NCBI GenBank assembly: GCA_937951625.1 | Contig: CALFBP010000080.1 | Location: 1 to 51,334, forward strand | Length of the DNA: 51,334 bases | From: an uncultured Thermoguttaceae bacterium | GTDB taxonomy: Bacteria; Planctomycetota; Planctomycetia; Pirellulales; Thermoguttaceae | Reading direction: 5' to 3' | Shown: positions 1 through 7,438 of the stretch, piece by piece | How the letters are laid out: the number at the start of each line of letters is the position of its first letter | Position numbering within the stretch: position 1 is the first letter of the stretch | Notes under the pieces: model-generated | What the model was told of the DNA's origin: nothing | The model's database searches: none | Seen by the model: the letters and a program-made list of their open reading frames with translations, nothing else | Translations under genes and position numbers: made by a program

Positions 1-1349
1 GTGGGGAAATAGCTTGGCGGAATACTGCTGCGAAAGCGGATCTCGCGATCAAAGGCCACGCCCGCCTCCAACATCCCGTGAATTCCACCGGTCCGCTCAA
101 ATTCCAGTCCCCCGGCCACGCGGAGATCGTTGTAATCGACCTCGTCAATCACTCCGGGAACGCCGAAGGCCCTCTTCACTGTCCAATTCCCGCCGCCATA
201 TTCGCCGCGGAGCATCAGACGCCAGTCCGTCGTTCCGATGGTGGTAAGCCTCTTGGTGAATTTTGGATTGGGAAAGAGGATGTCGAATCGCACATCGCTG
301 TTGGGCGTCCAGACAACGCCGCCGGCCGGCAGGAGTTTGATTCGCAGCCGATCCAGATACCAAATCCCGGCCTTGATCTTAAAACTCGGTGAAAACGACA
401 GGACAGCCAGTCCTTTGCCCTGAAGGCGAACGCTGTTGCTGACGACCTGCGTGAAATCGGAGTAAACGCCAATGCGGGCCTGGAGTTCCCCCCCCAACCA
501 AGGCGTGATTTGCGGGTTCCATGCCCCGTCGAGATAAGCGTCGTAAACCCTCGGGGGAAGGTCTGCTAGATTCCCCGGTTGGGTAACAGGACCGTCCCAG
601 AGGTGGATCGCAAACCCAGGCGTGACCAACAACGGAGTAAGCTGATTGTAAAACAAGGGAAACGCGAACGTCGCGTAGGTCTCGATGTCGTTGATTCCGA
701 ACTTGTTCGGCTTGATACTGGCGAACCAGCGTTCCTCCAACCAGATCTCTTGCACCACTCGGGTGGCGGGAGTTGGAACCCCTAGCGGCGAGTTCGGTGC
801 AGAAGAAAAAAACGGGTCTTGGGGAAACAGCGACGGGGTCTGTGTGCCTGGCGTTCCATAAGGGTCCCATCCTGGCGGAGGCTGGATGACTCCTTGAAAT
901 GATGCCGCAGGCGGATTAGGCCAAGGACTCGATGTTGTTGGAGGCGTTTGGGGCGTCTGGATAGGATTGGAAGGAGGCGTCGTTGGTGGCAACCAGTTAC
1001 CGCTCGGCGAGGTCGGAGAGGAACCCGAAGGGGGCAATGCCGGTGGGGACATGGACCCGGCCGACGCCGAAGAGGGGGCCGTCGGTGGTGTCACGCCGCC
1101 GCTCGGCCCGGCAGACGAGGCACTCAGCCCGGCACTTTCGGGAACCGGACTGGGAATAGCAACACGTTGAGCCGCCAAGTTGCTAGCGTTGGCAAACCAT
1201 ATCAGCGGAAGTACGATGACCAAGCTGCCAAGGCGGTTTCCCCGAGTGAGCCGACGGAACGTTTTGTCCGTAGGCGTTTTGCCTTGGGCATATTTCCGAC
1301 CGAAGGTCGGAAAAAGCAGCCATGCACCCCGATCCTGTATAAGATGCAT
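1..1349 (-). CDS. Outer-membrane beta-barrel-like protein (DUF6268-like), 3' end cut by window edge
   Basis: An uninterrupted minus-strand frame starts at ATG 1349 and runs off the left edge (449 codons visible, no stop). Residues about 40-62 form a basic then hydrophobic stretch ending in an Ala-rich site, read as a signal peptide. Residues about 70-140 are a Pro/Ser/Thr/Gly-rich linker. The remainder alternates polar and hydrophobic residues with many aromatic residues (motifs such as WLEERWF, YATFAFPLFY, RGEYGGGNW), as expected of a surface barrel. The layout resembles planctomycete DUF6268-type outer-membrane proteins, but that family call is from memory of the pattern. The long N-terminal region before the signal is unusual, so the true start may be an internal GTG/TTG. 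No clear ribosome binding site precedes ATG 1349. Confidence 0.7.
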   Translation of the reverse strand, partial: MHLIQDRGAWLLFPTFGRKYAQGKTPTDKTFRRLTRGNRLGSLVIVLPLIWFANASNLAAQRVAIPSPVPESAGLSASSAGPSGGVTPPTAPSSASAGSMSPPALPPSGSSPTSPSGNWLPPTTPPSNPIQTPQTPPTTSSPWPNPPAASFQGVIQPPPGWDPYGTPGTQTPSLFPQDPFFSSAPNSPLGVPTPATRVVQEIWLEERWFASIKPNKFGINDIETYATFAFPLFYNQLTPLLVTPGFAIHLWDGPVTQPGNLADLPPRVYDAYLDGAWNPQITPWLGGELQARIGVYSDFTQVVSNSVRLQGKGLAVLSFSPSFKIKAGIWYLDRLRIKLLPAGGVVWTPNSDVRFDILFPNPKFTKRLTTIGTTDWRLMLRGEYGGGNWTVKRAFGVPGVIDEVDYNDLRVAGGLEFERTGGIHGMLEAGVAFDREIRFRSSIPPSYFP

Positions 1350-1699
1350 TAGCCAAAGGAAGGGTATCGTGACTTTATTCGCTGGGGAACCCTGGGTGGC
1401 GTGAAATATCAGGGATTGCATCCCCCGTCAAGATCAAATGTGGGGTGATAAAACGCGCAAAAACGCTAAACACGCCAGACAACGATCCTGATTGAATTCT
1501 TGGTTCCCTGGCAGTCTGCAAATGCTGGTAAGGGCGATCGGCGATTCTAACGCACCACACATCCCAGTTTTCCTATTTTCTCTTGCCATCAAACGGGCTG
1601 GGAGTTAATCTTTTCGCCCTTCCCGCCTCGGGAAACCTCGGCCGTACGAGTGGTGCCTACATCCAACTTTACCCCCAGCCCGAAACCGAGACCTCAACC
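1350..1699. other. Divergent intergenic region
   Basis: This 350-base gap separates the leftward barrel gene from the rightward DUF4254 gene, so it should hold both promoters. A short inverted repeat, GGGAT-TGC-ATCCC, lies at 1412-1424. A weak minus-strand TTGACG box near 1429-1434 has only poor -10 matches. No convincing promoter, RNA gene or ORF was seen. Confidence 0.4.
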
Positions 1700-2305
1700 A
1701 TGTTCGACGTTAAGGCCATCACCGAATTGCAGCAGGCCGCCGTGGAACGTTGGCATCGCGGCCCGCTCGACAACCCCTACAGCGACTTTCTAGAGCTAGT
1801 CTGCCAGCAGCATCAATACAACTATTTGCTTTGGCACGAGGAGGACATGGCGAGGTCTCCCGAGGCCGGCGATGCCGTGATCGCCCAAGTCAAACGGCGA
1901 ATCGACCAACTCAACCAACAGCGCAATGATGCCATCGAAAGACTCGACGACTATTTGGTCCAAAAAATGGACGCATGGGGAGTCCGGCCGCGTCCCAAGG
2001 CGAAGCTCAATACCGAGACGCCGGGCAGTGTCATCGACCGACTCTCGATCCTCGCCTTGCGGATCTATCACATGGAGGAACAAACCAAACGTACCGACGC
2101 CCCCTCGGACCACCGCGCCCGATGTGCCGAAAAATTGTCTATCCTCCGGCAACAACACCAGGACCTCGCTCAGTCGCTCACCGAACTTTTGGCCGACATC
2201 GGGGCGGGGCGCAAGCGTTTAAAGGTCTACCGCCAATTCAAGATGTACAACGATCCTTCGACCAACCCGTGTCTTTATAACGGCTCGAAGAAACCCGCCG
2301 CGTGA
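1700..2305 (+). CDS. DUF4254 domain protein
   Basis: The 201-residue protein fits the usual length of DUF4254 proteins, a family of unknown biochemical function. Visible family features are a charged helical N-terminus, a central SVIDRLSILALRIYHMEEQ segment, the KLSILRQQHQDL helix, and a C-terminus QFKMYNDPSTNPCLY that is characteristic of the family. The frame is open upstream to 1583, but the homologous part begins at MFDVKAITELQQ, so ATG 1700 is preferred even though the ribosome binding site is weak. In other genomes the family often sits near lipopolysaccharide or glycosyltransferase genes. Here its neighbour is a thiol oxidoreductase and no operon is evident. Confidence 0.85.
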   Translation: MFDVKAITELQQAAVERWHRGPLDNPYSDFLELVCQQHQYNYLLWHEEDMARSPEAGDAVIAQVKRRIDQLNQQRNDAIERLDDYLVQKMDAWGVRPRPKAKLNTETPGSVIDRLSILALRIYHMEEQTKRTDAPSDHRARCAEKLSILRQQHQDLAQSLTELLADIGAGRKRLKVYRQFKMYNDPSTNPCLYNGSKKPAA

Positions 2306-2449
2306 TCGCTGGCCGTCGTCGGGGCGTGCGAACCTCTTAGTGGACTAGCGGCTCGCGATTTGACAATCGCCTCAATCGCTATCCGCGCCTACAATTCCAT
2401 CAGACGCGGAAACTGGTTAAAAACGCATCCCTGCAAGAGTTTGCACGTC

Positions 2450-2839
2450 ATGAGCACCTGGAGTTTGAAACTGTTATACGACGGCGCCTGTCCCTTTTGC
2501 CGCCGCGAGGTGGACTTTCTGAAGCGACGCAACCGCCGCATGTTGCTCCGCTTCGAGGATATCTCCGAACCACAATTCGATCCCTCTCGATATGGCCTCA
2601 CGAAGGATGAAGTGAATCGGGTACTGCATGGCGTCCTGCCTGACGGCCGCGTGGTGCGGGGCTTGGACGCCATCCGCCGAGCTTATGAGGCCGTGGGACT
2701 TGGCTGGCTGTTGGCACCGACGGGTTGGCCGGGAATTCGATGGTTCGCGGACCGCGTTTACGAAACCTTCGCTCGAAATCGGCTCCGTTTGGGGCGGCTT
2801 GTGGGCCGTTGCGAGGCGGAAACCTGCCACGTTGCTTAG
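2450..2839 (+). CDS. DCC family thiol-disulfide oxidoreductase (DUF393)
   Basis: This 129-residue protein has the defining LLYDGACPFCRREVDFLKRR start, with a CxxC pair at residues 14 and 17 inside the DxxCPxC motif that names the DCC family. The fold is predicted to be thioredoxin-like and the family is presumed to catalyse thiol-disulfide exchange in the cytoplasm. The later segments VLPDGRVVRGLDAIRRAYEAVG and the Trp-rich GWLLAPTGWPGIRW also match family architecture. The frame extends upstream to 2360, but the conserved region starts right after ATG 2450, which sets the start. The substrate is unknown. Confidence 0.88.
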   Translation: MSTWSLKLLYDGACPFCRREVDFLKRRNRRMLLRFEDISEPQFDPSRYGLTKDEVNRVLHGVLPDGRVVRGLDAIRRAYEAVGLGWLLAPTGWPGIRWFADRVYETFARNRLRLGRLVGRCEAETCHVA

Positions 2840-3145
2840 CTCGCAGGTCTCCAAACCGGTGGGGGCCGTATCGGAGGCCGGAAAACAGTTCGCTCGCGAA
2901 CTCAGGCGAGTGCAGCGCATCGAGTTATCTGGTAGGGCACGCTTCCAAAGCTTGCCGGGTAGGTCCCGTAGGCTCGAAGATTGGAATTAACGGCCTGCGC
3001 GATGCAAAATTAGGCTGTGCGTGCCTCAAGAAAACGCAGGGAGATCAACAACATTGGATGAGAGGTACCCCAGCGGACCAGTCTTCGTAAGCGCAACCGG
3101 TTAACAATCAATTGGATACGCTGTTTTTTCCAAAATGAGCGGTTA

Positions 3146-3161
3146 CGGCACGTCATTTGCT
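3146..3161 (+). promoter_or_regulatory. Candidate sigma-54 (-24/-12) promoter of the TPR gene
   Basis: The sequence CGGCACGTCATTTGCT matches the sigma-54 consensus TGGCACG-N4-TTGCW except for its first base. GG at 3147-3148 and GC at 3159-3160 are separated by exactly ten bases. The predicted transcription start is about 3172, giving a leader of about 108 bases that includes the hairpin at 3180-3217. The same element occurs upstream of three other genes in the window. Confidence 0.7.
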
Positions 3162-3179
3162 TTGGAAGGGATCAGCGGG

Positions 3180-3217
3180 TCTCATCTGTCGGATTGGCAT
3201 CGCAGCGACCGATGAGA
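3180..3217 (+). repeat. Imperfect hairpin in the leader of the TPR gene
   Basis: TCTCATC (3180-3186) pairs with GATGAGA (3211-3217). After one mismatch GTCG pairs with CGAC, giving 11 of 12 paired positions around a 14-base loop. It starts about 8 bases after the predicted sigma-54 transcription start, so it would lie at the very 5' end of the mRNA. There is no following T-run, so it is not an intrinsic terminator. A 5'-stabilising or regulatory stem is more likely. Confidence 0.5.
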
Positions 3218-3279
3218 TGTTAATGGGTGGAGGGCCATCAAGCAAATATCTTCAGAAGCCCGACAAAGCGAGGTGAGCC

Positions 3280-3630
3280 ATGCAACCCGATGTAGCTCAA
3301 TGGATTCGTGTCAGCAAACGGCTTACCCAGGCAAGCGGTTTTCTGGAATTAGGATTGCCGGAGCAGGCACTGGCGGTGTTGAACAATCTCGGCCCAACCG
3401 GGCCGTTCGAAGCGCAAGTGGAGCTTCTTCGCGGCGAAGCCTACCGTCGGCAACAGAAGTTTCAGGAAGCCGCGGTGGCGTTCAGGGCCGCGGCCGAAAA
3501 GTCTCTTTCAACTCGCGACCGGCAGGCACTCATGCTGATGGCTGTCTGTTTTCAACAATCGAGCAAAGTTGTCGAGGCCCTGCGACGGCTTGCGCAGTCT
3601 CCAGATGCCTCTTCGCCGGAGGCCAAGTAA
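3280..3630 (+). CDS. Small TPR-repeat protein
   Basis: The 116-residue protein is made of helix pairs with TPR-like spacing: a segment around residues 16-31 (SGFLELGLPEQALAVL), one at 44-63 (LRGEAYRRQQKFQEAAVAFR) and a third incomplete pair ending in VVEALRRLAQ. It is probably a cytoplasmic scaffold or adaptor, since no signal peptide or membrane segment is present. The ribosome binding site AGGTGAG precedes ATG 3280. Control by a sigma-54-like promoter at 3146 suggests conditional expression, as for the nearby hsp20 genes. No specific function can be assigned from sequence. Confidence 0.75.
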   Translation: MQPDVAQWIRVSKRLTQASGFLELGLPEQALAVLNNLGPTGPFEAQVELLRGEAYRRQQKFQEAAVAFRAAAEKSLSTRDRQALMLMAVCFQQSSKVVEALRRLAQSPDASSPEAK

Positions 3631-3643
3631 AGGTTCAGCCTCG

Positions 3644-4840
3644 CTAACCAGCCTGCCAAGGTGTTCCCCAGACGAGTTCTCCGTCGGCGATGGTACAACG
3701 GATTTGCAAGCCCGGCGCGGATGACGTACTGCCCGCAGAGGGGAGATCGAACTGGATCAGATCGGCGGGGGCGCCTTTGACGATCACGCTTGGCGGCATG
3801 CCGAGCAGCGTGGCCGGATTGTGAATTGCCATCTGAAGGGCGGTAGCAAGATCCAATCCGGCAAATTGCATCACATTCCAAACGCCCACGTTTGCCGGAG
3901 CGGAGGCTCCTGCCATGAGTTCCCGTTGACCAGCGACGACCAATTTTCCGTCGGGGAGGATTTCCACGTCACAAAACGGGCTGGAGTATCGCCCGGGGGC
4001 TTGACCCGCTTGCCCCGACAGATCGCTTACGAGTATGCAGCGCTGGGGACTCTTGGCGCGGATAAAGACCTTGACCATATCAGGCAACAAGTGGTGGCCG
4101 TCCACGATCAAGCTGGCCCAAAGCCGATCGTCGGCCAATTGCGGCCAAAGGTAATTGCGAAACCGATGAAAGGTAGGATGGGAACCGTTGCCCAAGTGGG
4201 TGCTGAGCCGAGCCCCGGCGTCAACGGCCGCTCGGATTTGGTCTGCCGTGGCCGACGTGTGACCGATCGCAACGATCACGCCCGACGCGCACGCTTTTCG
4301 AATGAAGGCCTCAGAGCCCTCGAATTCCGGCGACATGGTAAGGATGCGGATGCGGCCCTTCGCGGCCTCTTGAAGGCGTTGAAATTCATCCCAATTTGGC
4401 GGACGACAATGTCGCTTGGGGTGAGCACCGCGGGCACCGTCCTCCCCAGTGATATACGGTCCCTCAAGATGGATTCCGGGCATGTGTCGGGACCAAGTCG
4501 GGGATCGATCGCAAAGGCCAGCAATCGTTGACAAAGCGTGGGCAAGAACGTCCACTCCCTCCGTAGTGACCGTAGGGCAGAAGCAAGTCACGCCAAACTG
4601 GTAAAGCGATTCAACAATGGCGGCGGTTTTTTCTGCCGTCAATTGAGCGGAGCTGAATTCCTGGCCACCGTAGCCGTTCAGTTGAATGTCGATCAGACCC
4701 GGACTGATCCACGGCCATCGGCCCAGATTAGGCTGAAGTTCGGGACTCGGTTCCACGGGCGTGATCTGCGTCACGCGCCCATTGACGATCTCAATGTGTG
4801 TCGGCTGCCCAGTATCGTAAAGACGGCCTGATAGTCTCAT
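3644..4840 (-). CDS. nagA: N-acetylglucosamine-6-phosphate deacetylase
   Basis: This 398-residue amidohydrolase removes acetate from GlcNAc-6-phosphate, giving glucosamine-6-phosphate for cell-wall recycling or amino-sugar use. Diagnostic segments are PGLIDIQLNGYGG near the N-terminus, the metal-ligand Glu in GIHLEGPYI, GHTSATADQI, STHLGNGSHP, DGHHL and the catalytic Asp region LVSDLSG. The start is set at ATG 4840 because GGAGG lies six bases upstream. The two-residue longer start MFM would overlap that site. It is divergent from the hsp20 cluster and stands alone, with no nagB beside it. The gene is convergent with, and ends 13 bases after, the TPR gene. Confidence 0.9.
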   Translation of the reverse strand: MRLSGRLYDTGQPTHIEIVNGRVTQITPVEPSPELQPNLGRWPWISPGLIDIQLNGYGGQEFSSAQLTAEKTAAIVESLYQFGVTCFCPTVTTEGVDVLAHALSTIAGLCDRSPTWSRHMPGIHLEGPYITGEDGARGAHPKRHCRPPNWDEFQRLQEAAKGRIRILTMSPEFEGSEAFIRKACASGVIVAIGHTSATADQIRAAVDAGARLSTHLGNGSHPTFHRFRNYLWPQLADDRLWASLIVDGHHLLPDMVKVFIRAKSPQRCILVSDLSGQAGQAPGRYSSPFCDVEILPDGKLVVAGQRELMAGASAPANVGVWNVMQFAGLDLATALQMAIHNPATLLGMPPSVIVKGAPADLIQFDLPSAGSTSSAPGLQIRCTIADGELVWGTPWQAG

Positions 4841-4900
4841 GAACATCCTCCAACCCCAATGTACTGAAAATGAACTGGGGACGGAAGTTCTCGCTAGTTT

Positions 4901-4915
4901 CTGCCAATCTGGCAG
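4901..4915. promoter_or_regulatory. Inverted repeat upstream of hsp20 promoter, possible activator site
   Basis: CTGCCA-ATC-TGGCAG is a perfect 6-bp dyad centred about 85-90 bases upstream of the sigma-54-like hsp20 promoter at 4991. Sigma-54 promoters need an upstream enhancer-bound AAA+ activator, and this dyad sits at a typical distance. It also lies about 65 bases upstream of nagA on the other strand, so it could act there instead. Assignment is inference. Confidence 0.4.
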
Positions 4916-4990
4916 CAAGGCCTCGTTCAAGTGGTCTGGGGATCGCAGTAAGTCTTTGTGGGAAGAAAGATAAGGACGACCACGAAAATT

Positions 4991-5006
4991 CGGCACGTGG
5001 TTTGCT
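4991..5006 (+). promoter_or_regulatory. Candidate sigma-54 (-24/-12) promoter of the hsp20 cluster
   Basis: CGGCACGTGGTTTGCT differs from the consensus TGGCACG-N4-TTGCW only at the first base. GG (4992-4993) and GC (5004-5005) are ten bases apart. The predicted start is near 5017, about 58 bases before the first hsp20 ATG at 5075. No CIRCE element was found here. Confidence 0.72.
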
Positions 5007-5074
5007 GCACAAGGGGATAGCTGTTCGGTGAGTTGTCAGGAACCTTCACGATCCCCACAAAGGAGGCTTGGCCC

Positions 5075-5518
5075 ATGGTTTTGCGCTACATGAATCCCTC
5101 GCATCCGGTGCAGCAGTTACGCCGGGAAATGGACCGATTGTGGTCTCAGGTGATGGGCGATCAGATTGAGCCGCCGTGGACCGGCCTGGTTCGCGGTCAG
5201 CCCGCGGTCAACGTCTGGGAGACCGAGGAGGCGCTTTTCGTGGAGCTGGAAACGCCGGGGCTGAAGAGCGATCAGTTGGACATCTCGGTCGCCGGCGATC
5301 AACTCTCGATCCGAGTTCATCGTCCAGAAGTGGAAGAACAGGGCGCGACGTACCATCGGCGCGAACGGCCGGTGGGCTCGTTCAGCCGGGTACTCCGCCT
5401 GCCGTCGCCCGTGGACGCCGACGCCGTAGAAGCCGAACTGCAAAACGGCGTGCTGTGCATCAAGTTGCCGAAGGCCAAGGAGGCCCGGCCGCGGAAGATT
5501 CAGGTCGTTGGCAAATAG
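5075..5518 (+). CDS. Hsp20/alpha-crystallin small heat-shock protein (first of three)
   Basis: The 147-residue protein is an ATP-independent holdase that binds unfolding proteins and forms cytoplasmic oligomers. The alpha-crystallin domain spans about residues 45-145, with AVNVWETEEALFVELETPG, DQLDISVAGDQLSI and the family strand NGVLCIKLPKAKEARPRKI at the C-terminus. AAAGGAGG nine bases before ATG 5075 decides the start, and an upstream in-frame TTG at 5033 is ignored. It is followed after 21 bases by a second hsp20 gene. The sigma-54-like promoter at 4991 is the most likely source of transcription. Confidence 0.93.
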   Translation: MVLRYMNPSHPVQQLRREMDRLWSQVMGDQIEPPWTGLVRGQPAVNVWETEEALFVELETPGLKSDQLDISVAGDQLSIRVHRPEVEEQGATYHRRERPVGSFSRVLRLPSPVDADAVEAELQNGVLCIKLPKAKEARPRKIQVVGK

Positions 5519-5539
5519 AACCTTGGAAAGGAGCTGGAC

Positions 5540-5935
5540 ATGGCAGACGATACCCAAGCCGTAAAAACCCCGGCCAGTGAGGTCGCGCCGGCTGAACACA
5601 CGCGATCCGGGACCTACTATCGTCCGAACGTCGACATCGTGGAGAAAGCCGACGAGTTGATCGTCCGGGCCGACGTGCCCGGGGCGACCGCCGACGGAAT
5701 CGACGTGAAGTTTGAAGATGGAACGCTGTCGATCCACGCGAAAGTCCCGCCGCGAAACCAGGATGTCGATTTTCTGGTGAGGGAGTATGGCGTGGGCGAT
5801 TTCTACCGCGAGTTCCGCGTCAACGAAACCGTGGACGTGGCCCGCATTTCGGCCGAACTCGCCGACGGAGTCCTCACCCTCCATTTGCCGAAAATCGAGG
5901 CGGCCAAACCACGGAAGATCCCGGTCAAAACCTAG
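5540..5935 (+). CDS. Hsp20/alpha-crystallin small heat-shock protein (second of three)
   Basis: This 131-residue Hsp20 has a short N-terminal arm and an alpha-crystallin domain (about residues 28-128) with YYRPNVDIVEKADELIVRAD, DGTLSIHAKVPP and the final GVLTLHLPKIEAAKPRKIPV. The AAGGAG ribosome site precedes ATG 5540. The short arm suggests it may form smaller oligomers or co-assemble with its neighbours, which is inference. The 22-base spacing from the first hsp20 gene makes co-transcription very likely. The gap to the third copy is longer and contains a strong hairpin. Confidence 0.92.
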   Translation: MADDTQAVKTPASEVAPAEHTRSGTYYRPNVDIVEKADELIVRADVPGATADGIDVKFEDGTLSIHAKVPPRNQDVDFLVREYGVGDFYREFRVNETVDVARISAELADGVLTLHLPKIEAAKPRKIPVKT

Positions 5936-5978
5936 GCGAAATGGTCCTGACCGGTTCCTTCTCGGGAAGTTACCTGGA

Positions 5979-6007
5979 CGGAGGCAACGGCCGTACCGTT
6001 GCCTCCG
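5979..6007 (+). terminator. Perfect 11-bp hairpin between second and third hsp20 genes
   Basis: CGGAGGCAACG (5979-5989) is perfectly complementary to CGTTGCCTCCG (5997-6007) around a seven-base loop. It lies 44 bases after the second hsp20 stop and about 56 bases before the third start. No T-tract follows, so it is either a Rho-independent-like partial terminator or an mRNA stabiliser/processing stem that sets different expression of the third gene. Confidence 0.55.
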
Positions 6008-6062
6008 ACCCAGCCCTGAGGCTTTGTTGCAGCACCTGAGCTGTTAAAAGGAGGTGTTTCCC

Positions 6063-6545
6063 ATGAGTTTGATCCCTTGGAGAAACAAATCGAAAGAGCC
6101 GGTCCGCGCCGACGTTTCACCGTTGGCGGCACTTCGCGCGGAGATCGACCGCCTGTTCGAAGCCGTGACGGGGGATGCTTTTGGGGCGTTGGATTGGGCC
6201 GTCAGTGGAAACCGGGGGTGGCTGCCGCCTGTCGACATCGCGGAAAGCGAGGACGAATTCACGGTCCGCGCTGAAATCCCGGGAATCGACCCGAAAGACT
6301 TGCAGGTCAACATTTCGGGCAACCAGCTCGTATTGGCGGGCGAGAAGAAAGAGTCGAGCGAAAGTAAGGCAAAGGACTTCTACCAGACCGAGTCCCGGTA
6401 CGGGGCCTTTCGCCGGTCCATCGCTTTGCCCGATTCCGTGGACCAAGAGAAAGTCGAGGCCGAGTATGTCAATGGCGTCTTGACTATCCGCTTGAAGAAG
6501 CTCCAGAGCGCCCCTCCGAAAAAGGTGGAAATCAAGGTCAAATAA
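6063..6545 (+). CDS. Hsp20/alpha-crystallin small heat-shock protein (third of three)
   Basis: The 160-residue Hsp20 has a longer N-terminal arm and an alpha-crystallin domain from about residue 55, with PPVDIAESEDEFTVRAEIPGI, QVNISGNQLVLAGEKK, the loop FYQTESRYGAFRRSIALP and the final strand NGVLTIRLKKLQ. AAAGGAGGTG, an almost complete anti-Shine-Dalgarno match, precedes ATG 6063 and sets the start nine bases inside the longest frame. It is closer to the classical HspC/IbpA-type length than the two copies before it. A hairpin separates it from them, so its expression could differ. Confidence 0.93.
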   Translation: MSLIPWRNKSKEPVRADVSPLAALRAEIDRLFEAVTGDAFGALDWAVSGNRGWLPPVDIAESEDEFTVRAEIPGIDPKDLQVNISGNQLVLAGEKKESSESKAKDFYQTESRYGAFRRSIALPDSVDQEKVEAEYVNGVLTIRLKKLQSAPPKKVEIKVK

Positions 6546-6920
6546 CGCGGCCCCAGGGTTGCGCTTCATCCATCGCAGCGCAGTGCGGGCCACGACTTCG
6601 GCCTTGCAGGTGCGAGGCCGAAAGCGTGGCCCCTTCTGGACTTATCGGAAATTTGGGCCGTCAATCGCTTTCGGCTGTGGAACAAACAGGGCTGCTCGGG
6701 TAGACTTAGCAAATCAGAGGCCTGTCCTAAAAGATCCATCGCCCTTCCGCAGCTCAGCGGTGGTTGGGGTATCGAGTGGGCGGTGTCAACCGCGAATTAC
6801 AGCAGCGGTGCCTGCTACGCTGATTTCCCCCGGGTTTCGGGTTGGACGGGCATGTAACGGTTCTGGGATAGTTCTCCATCGATCTCCTAGAGATCGTTTC
6901 GATAGTTGAGAAGGTCGATC
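6546..6920. other. Intergenic region before aroH
   Basis: The 375 bases between hsp20 and the chorismate mutase gene hold a 7-bp palindrome near the right end (6880-6896, separate entry). No clear promoter boxes, RNA gene or ORF with coding character was seen in the rest. Confidence 0.4.
6880..6896. promoter_or_regulatory. Perfect palindrome upstream of chorismate mutase gene
   Basis: CGATCTC-CTA-GAGATCG is a perfect 7-bp inverted repeat that ends 24 bases before the aroH-type start codon. It could be an operator or a leader stem close to the ribosome site. No regulator is indicated by the sequence. Confidence 0.4.
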
Positions 6921-7361
6921 ATGTTTTGTCGCGGAGTCCGTGGAGCTACCGTTGCGGATGCGAACACCCCGGAAGCAATCCTCAAGGCCACATTGCAACT
7001 ATTGGCGCTAATGATCCGCCAGAATGGCATCCGGCAGGAAGACGTGGCCAGTGCGATTTTCTCCACAACGACGGATCTCGATGCAGAGTTTCCGGCCTTG
7101 GCGGCGCGCCAACTCGGCTGGATGAACGTTCCCCTGATGTGCAATCACGAACTGGACGTACCTGGTTCGATGCGCCGATGCGTGCGGGTGTTGCTTCTTT
7201 GGAATACCGATAAGTCCGCAGATGAGATCGTTCACGTGTACATCAAGGGGGCGGAACGACTCCGGCCAGACCTCTCCAAGCTCCCGCCGGTGGATTGGAA
7301 CGAACTGGAAGAGTGGATTCGCAATAACCTGAATCAAGACGCCAAGCCGATCCGGCAATGA
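6921..7361 (+). CDS. aroH: Chorismate mutase, AroH class
   Basis: The enzyme converts chorismate to prephenate on the way to phenylalanine and tyrosine. The trimeric AroH fold is recognised from [19 protein letters not shown] (the first Arg of the active site), [15 protein letters not shown], the Glu in [10 protein letters not shown] and the Arg pair in [13 protein letters not shown]. At 146 residues it is longer than the usual 117-127, with an extra C-terminal part after about residue 120. GAGAAGG six bases upstream supports ATG 6921 over the TTG at 6906. The sequence points to a monofunctional mutase without a fused dehydratase. Confidence 0.93.
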   Translation: MFCRGVRGATVADANTPEAILKATLQLLALMIRQNGIRQEDVASAIFSTTTDLDAEFPALAARQLGWMNVPLMCNHELDVPGSMRRCVRVLLLWNTDKSADEIVHVYIKGAERLRPDLSKLPPVDWNELEEWIRNNLNQDAKPIRQ

Positions 7362-7438
7362 GCGCTGGCTCTTGCCCGTCGCTCCGTTGGAACGAGAATT
7401 TCGACGTTGAAGCCGCTTTGCCCATGAGGATCTGAATC

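Larger units (their letters stand above)
2840..3279. other. Intergenic region with sigma-54-like promoter and hairpin
   Basis: The 440-base gap before the TPR gene holds a near-consensus sigma-54 -24/-12 element (3146-3161) and, just past the predicted transcription start, an imperfect hairpin (3180-3217), both listed separately. The left 250 bases show no convincing gene or RNA. Confidence 0.5.

Noticed and set aside
2359-2400. TTGACA box before the DCC gene
   Set aside because: The nearest TACAAT lies 24 bases away instead of about 17, so it does not form a normal promoter.
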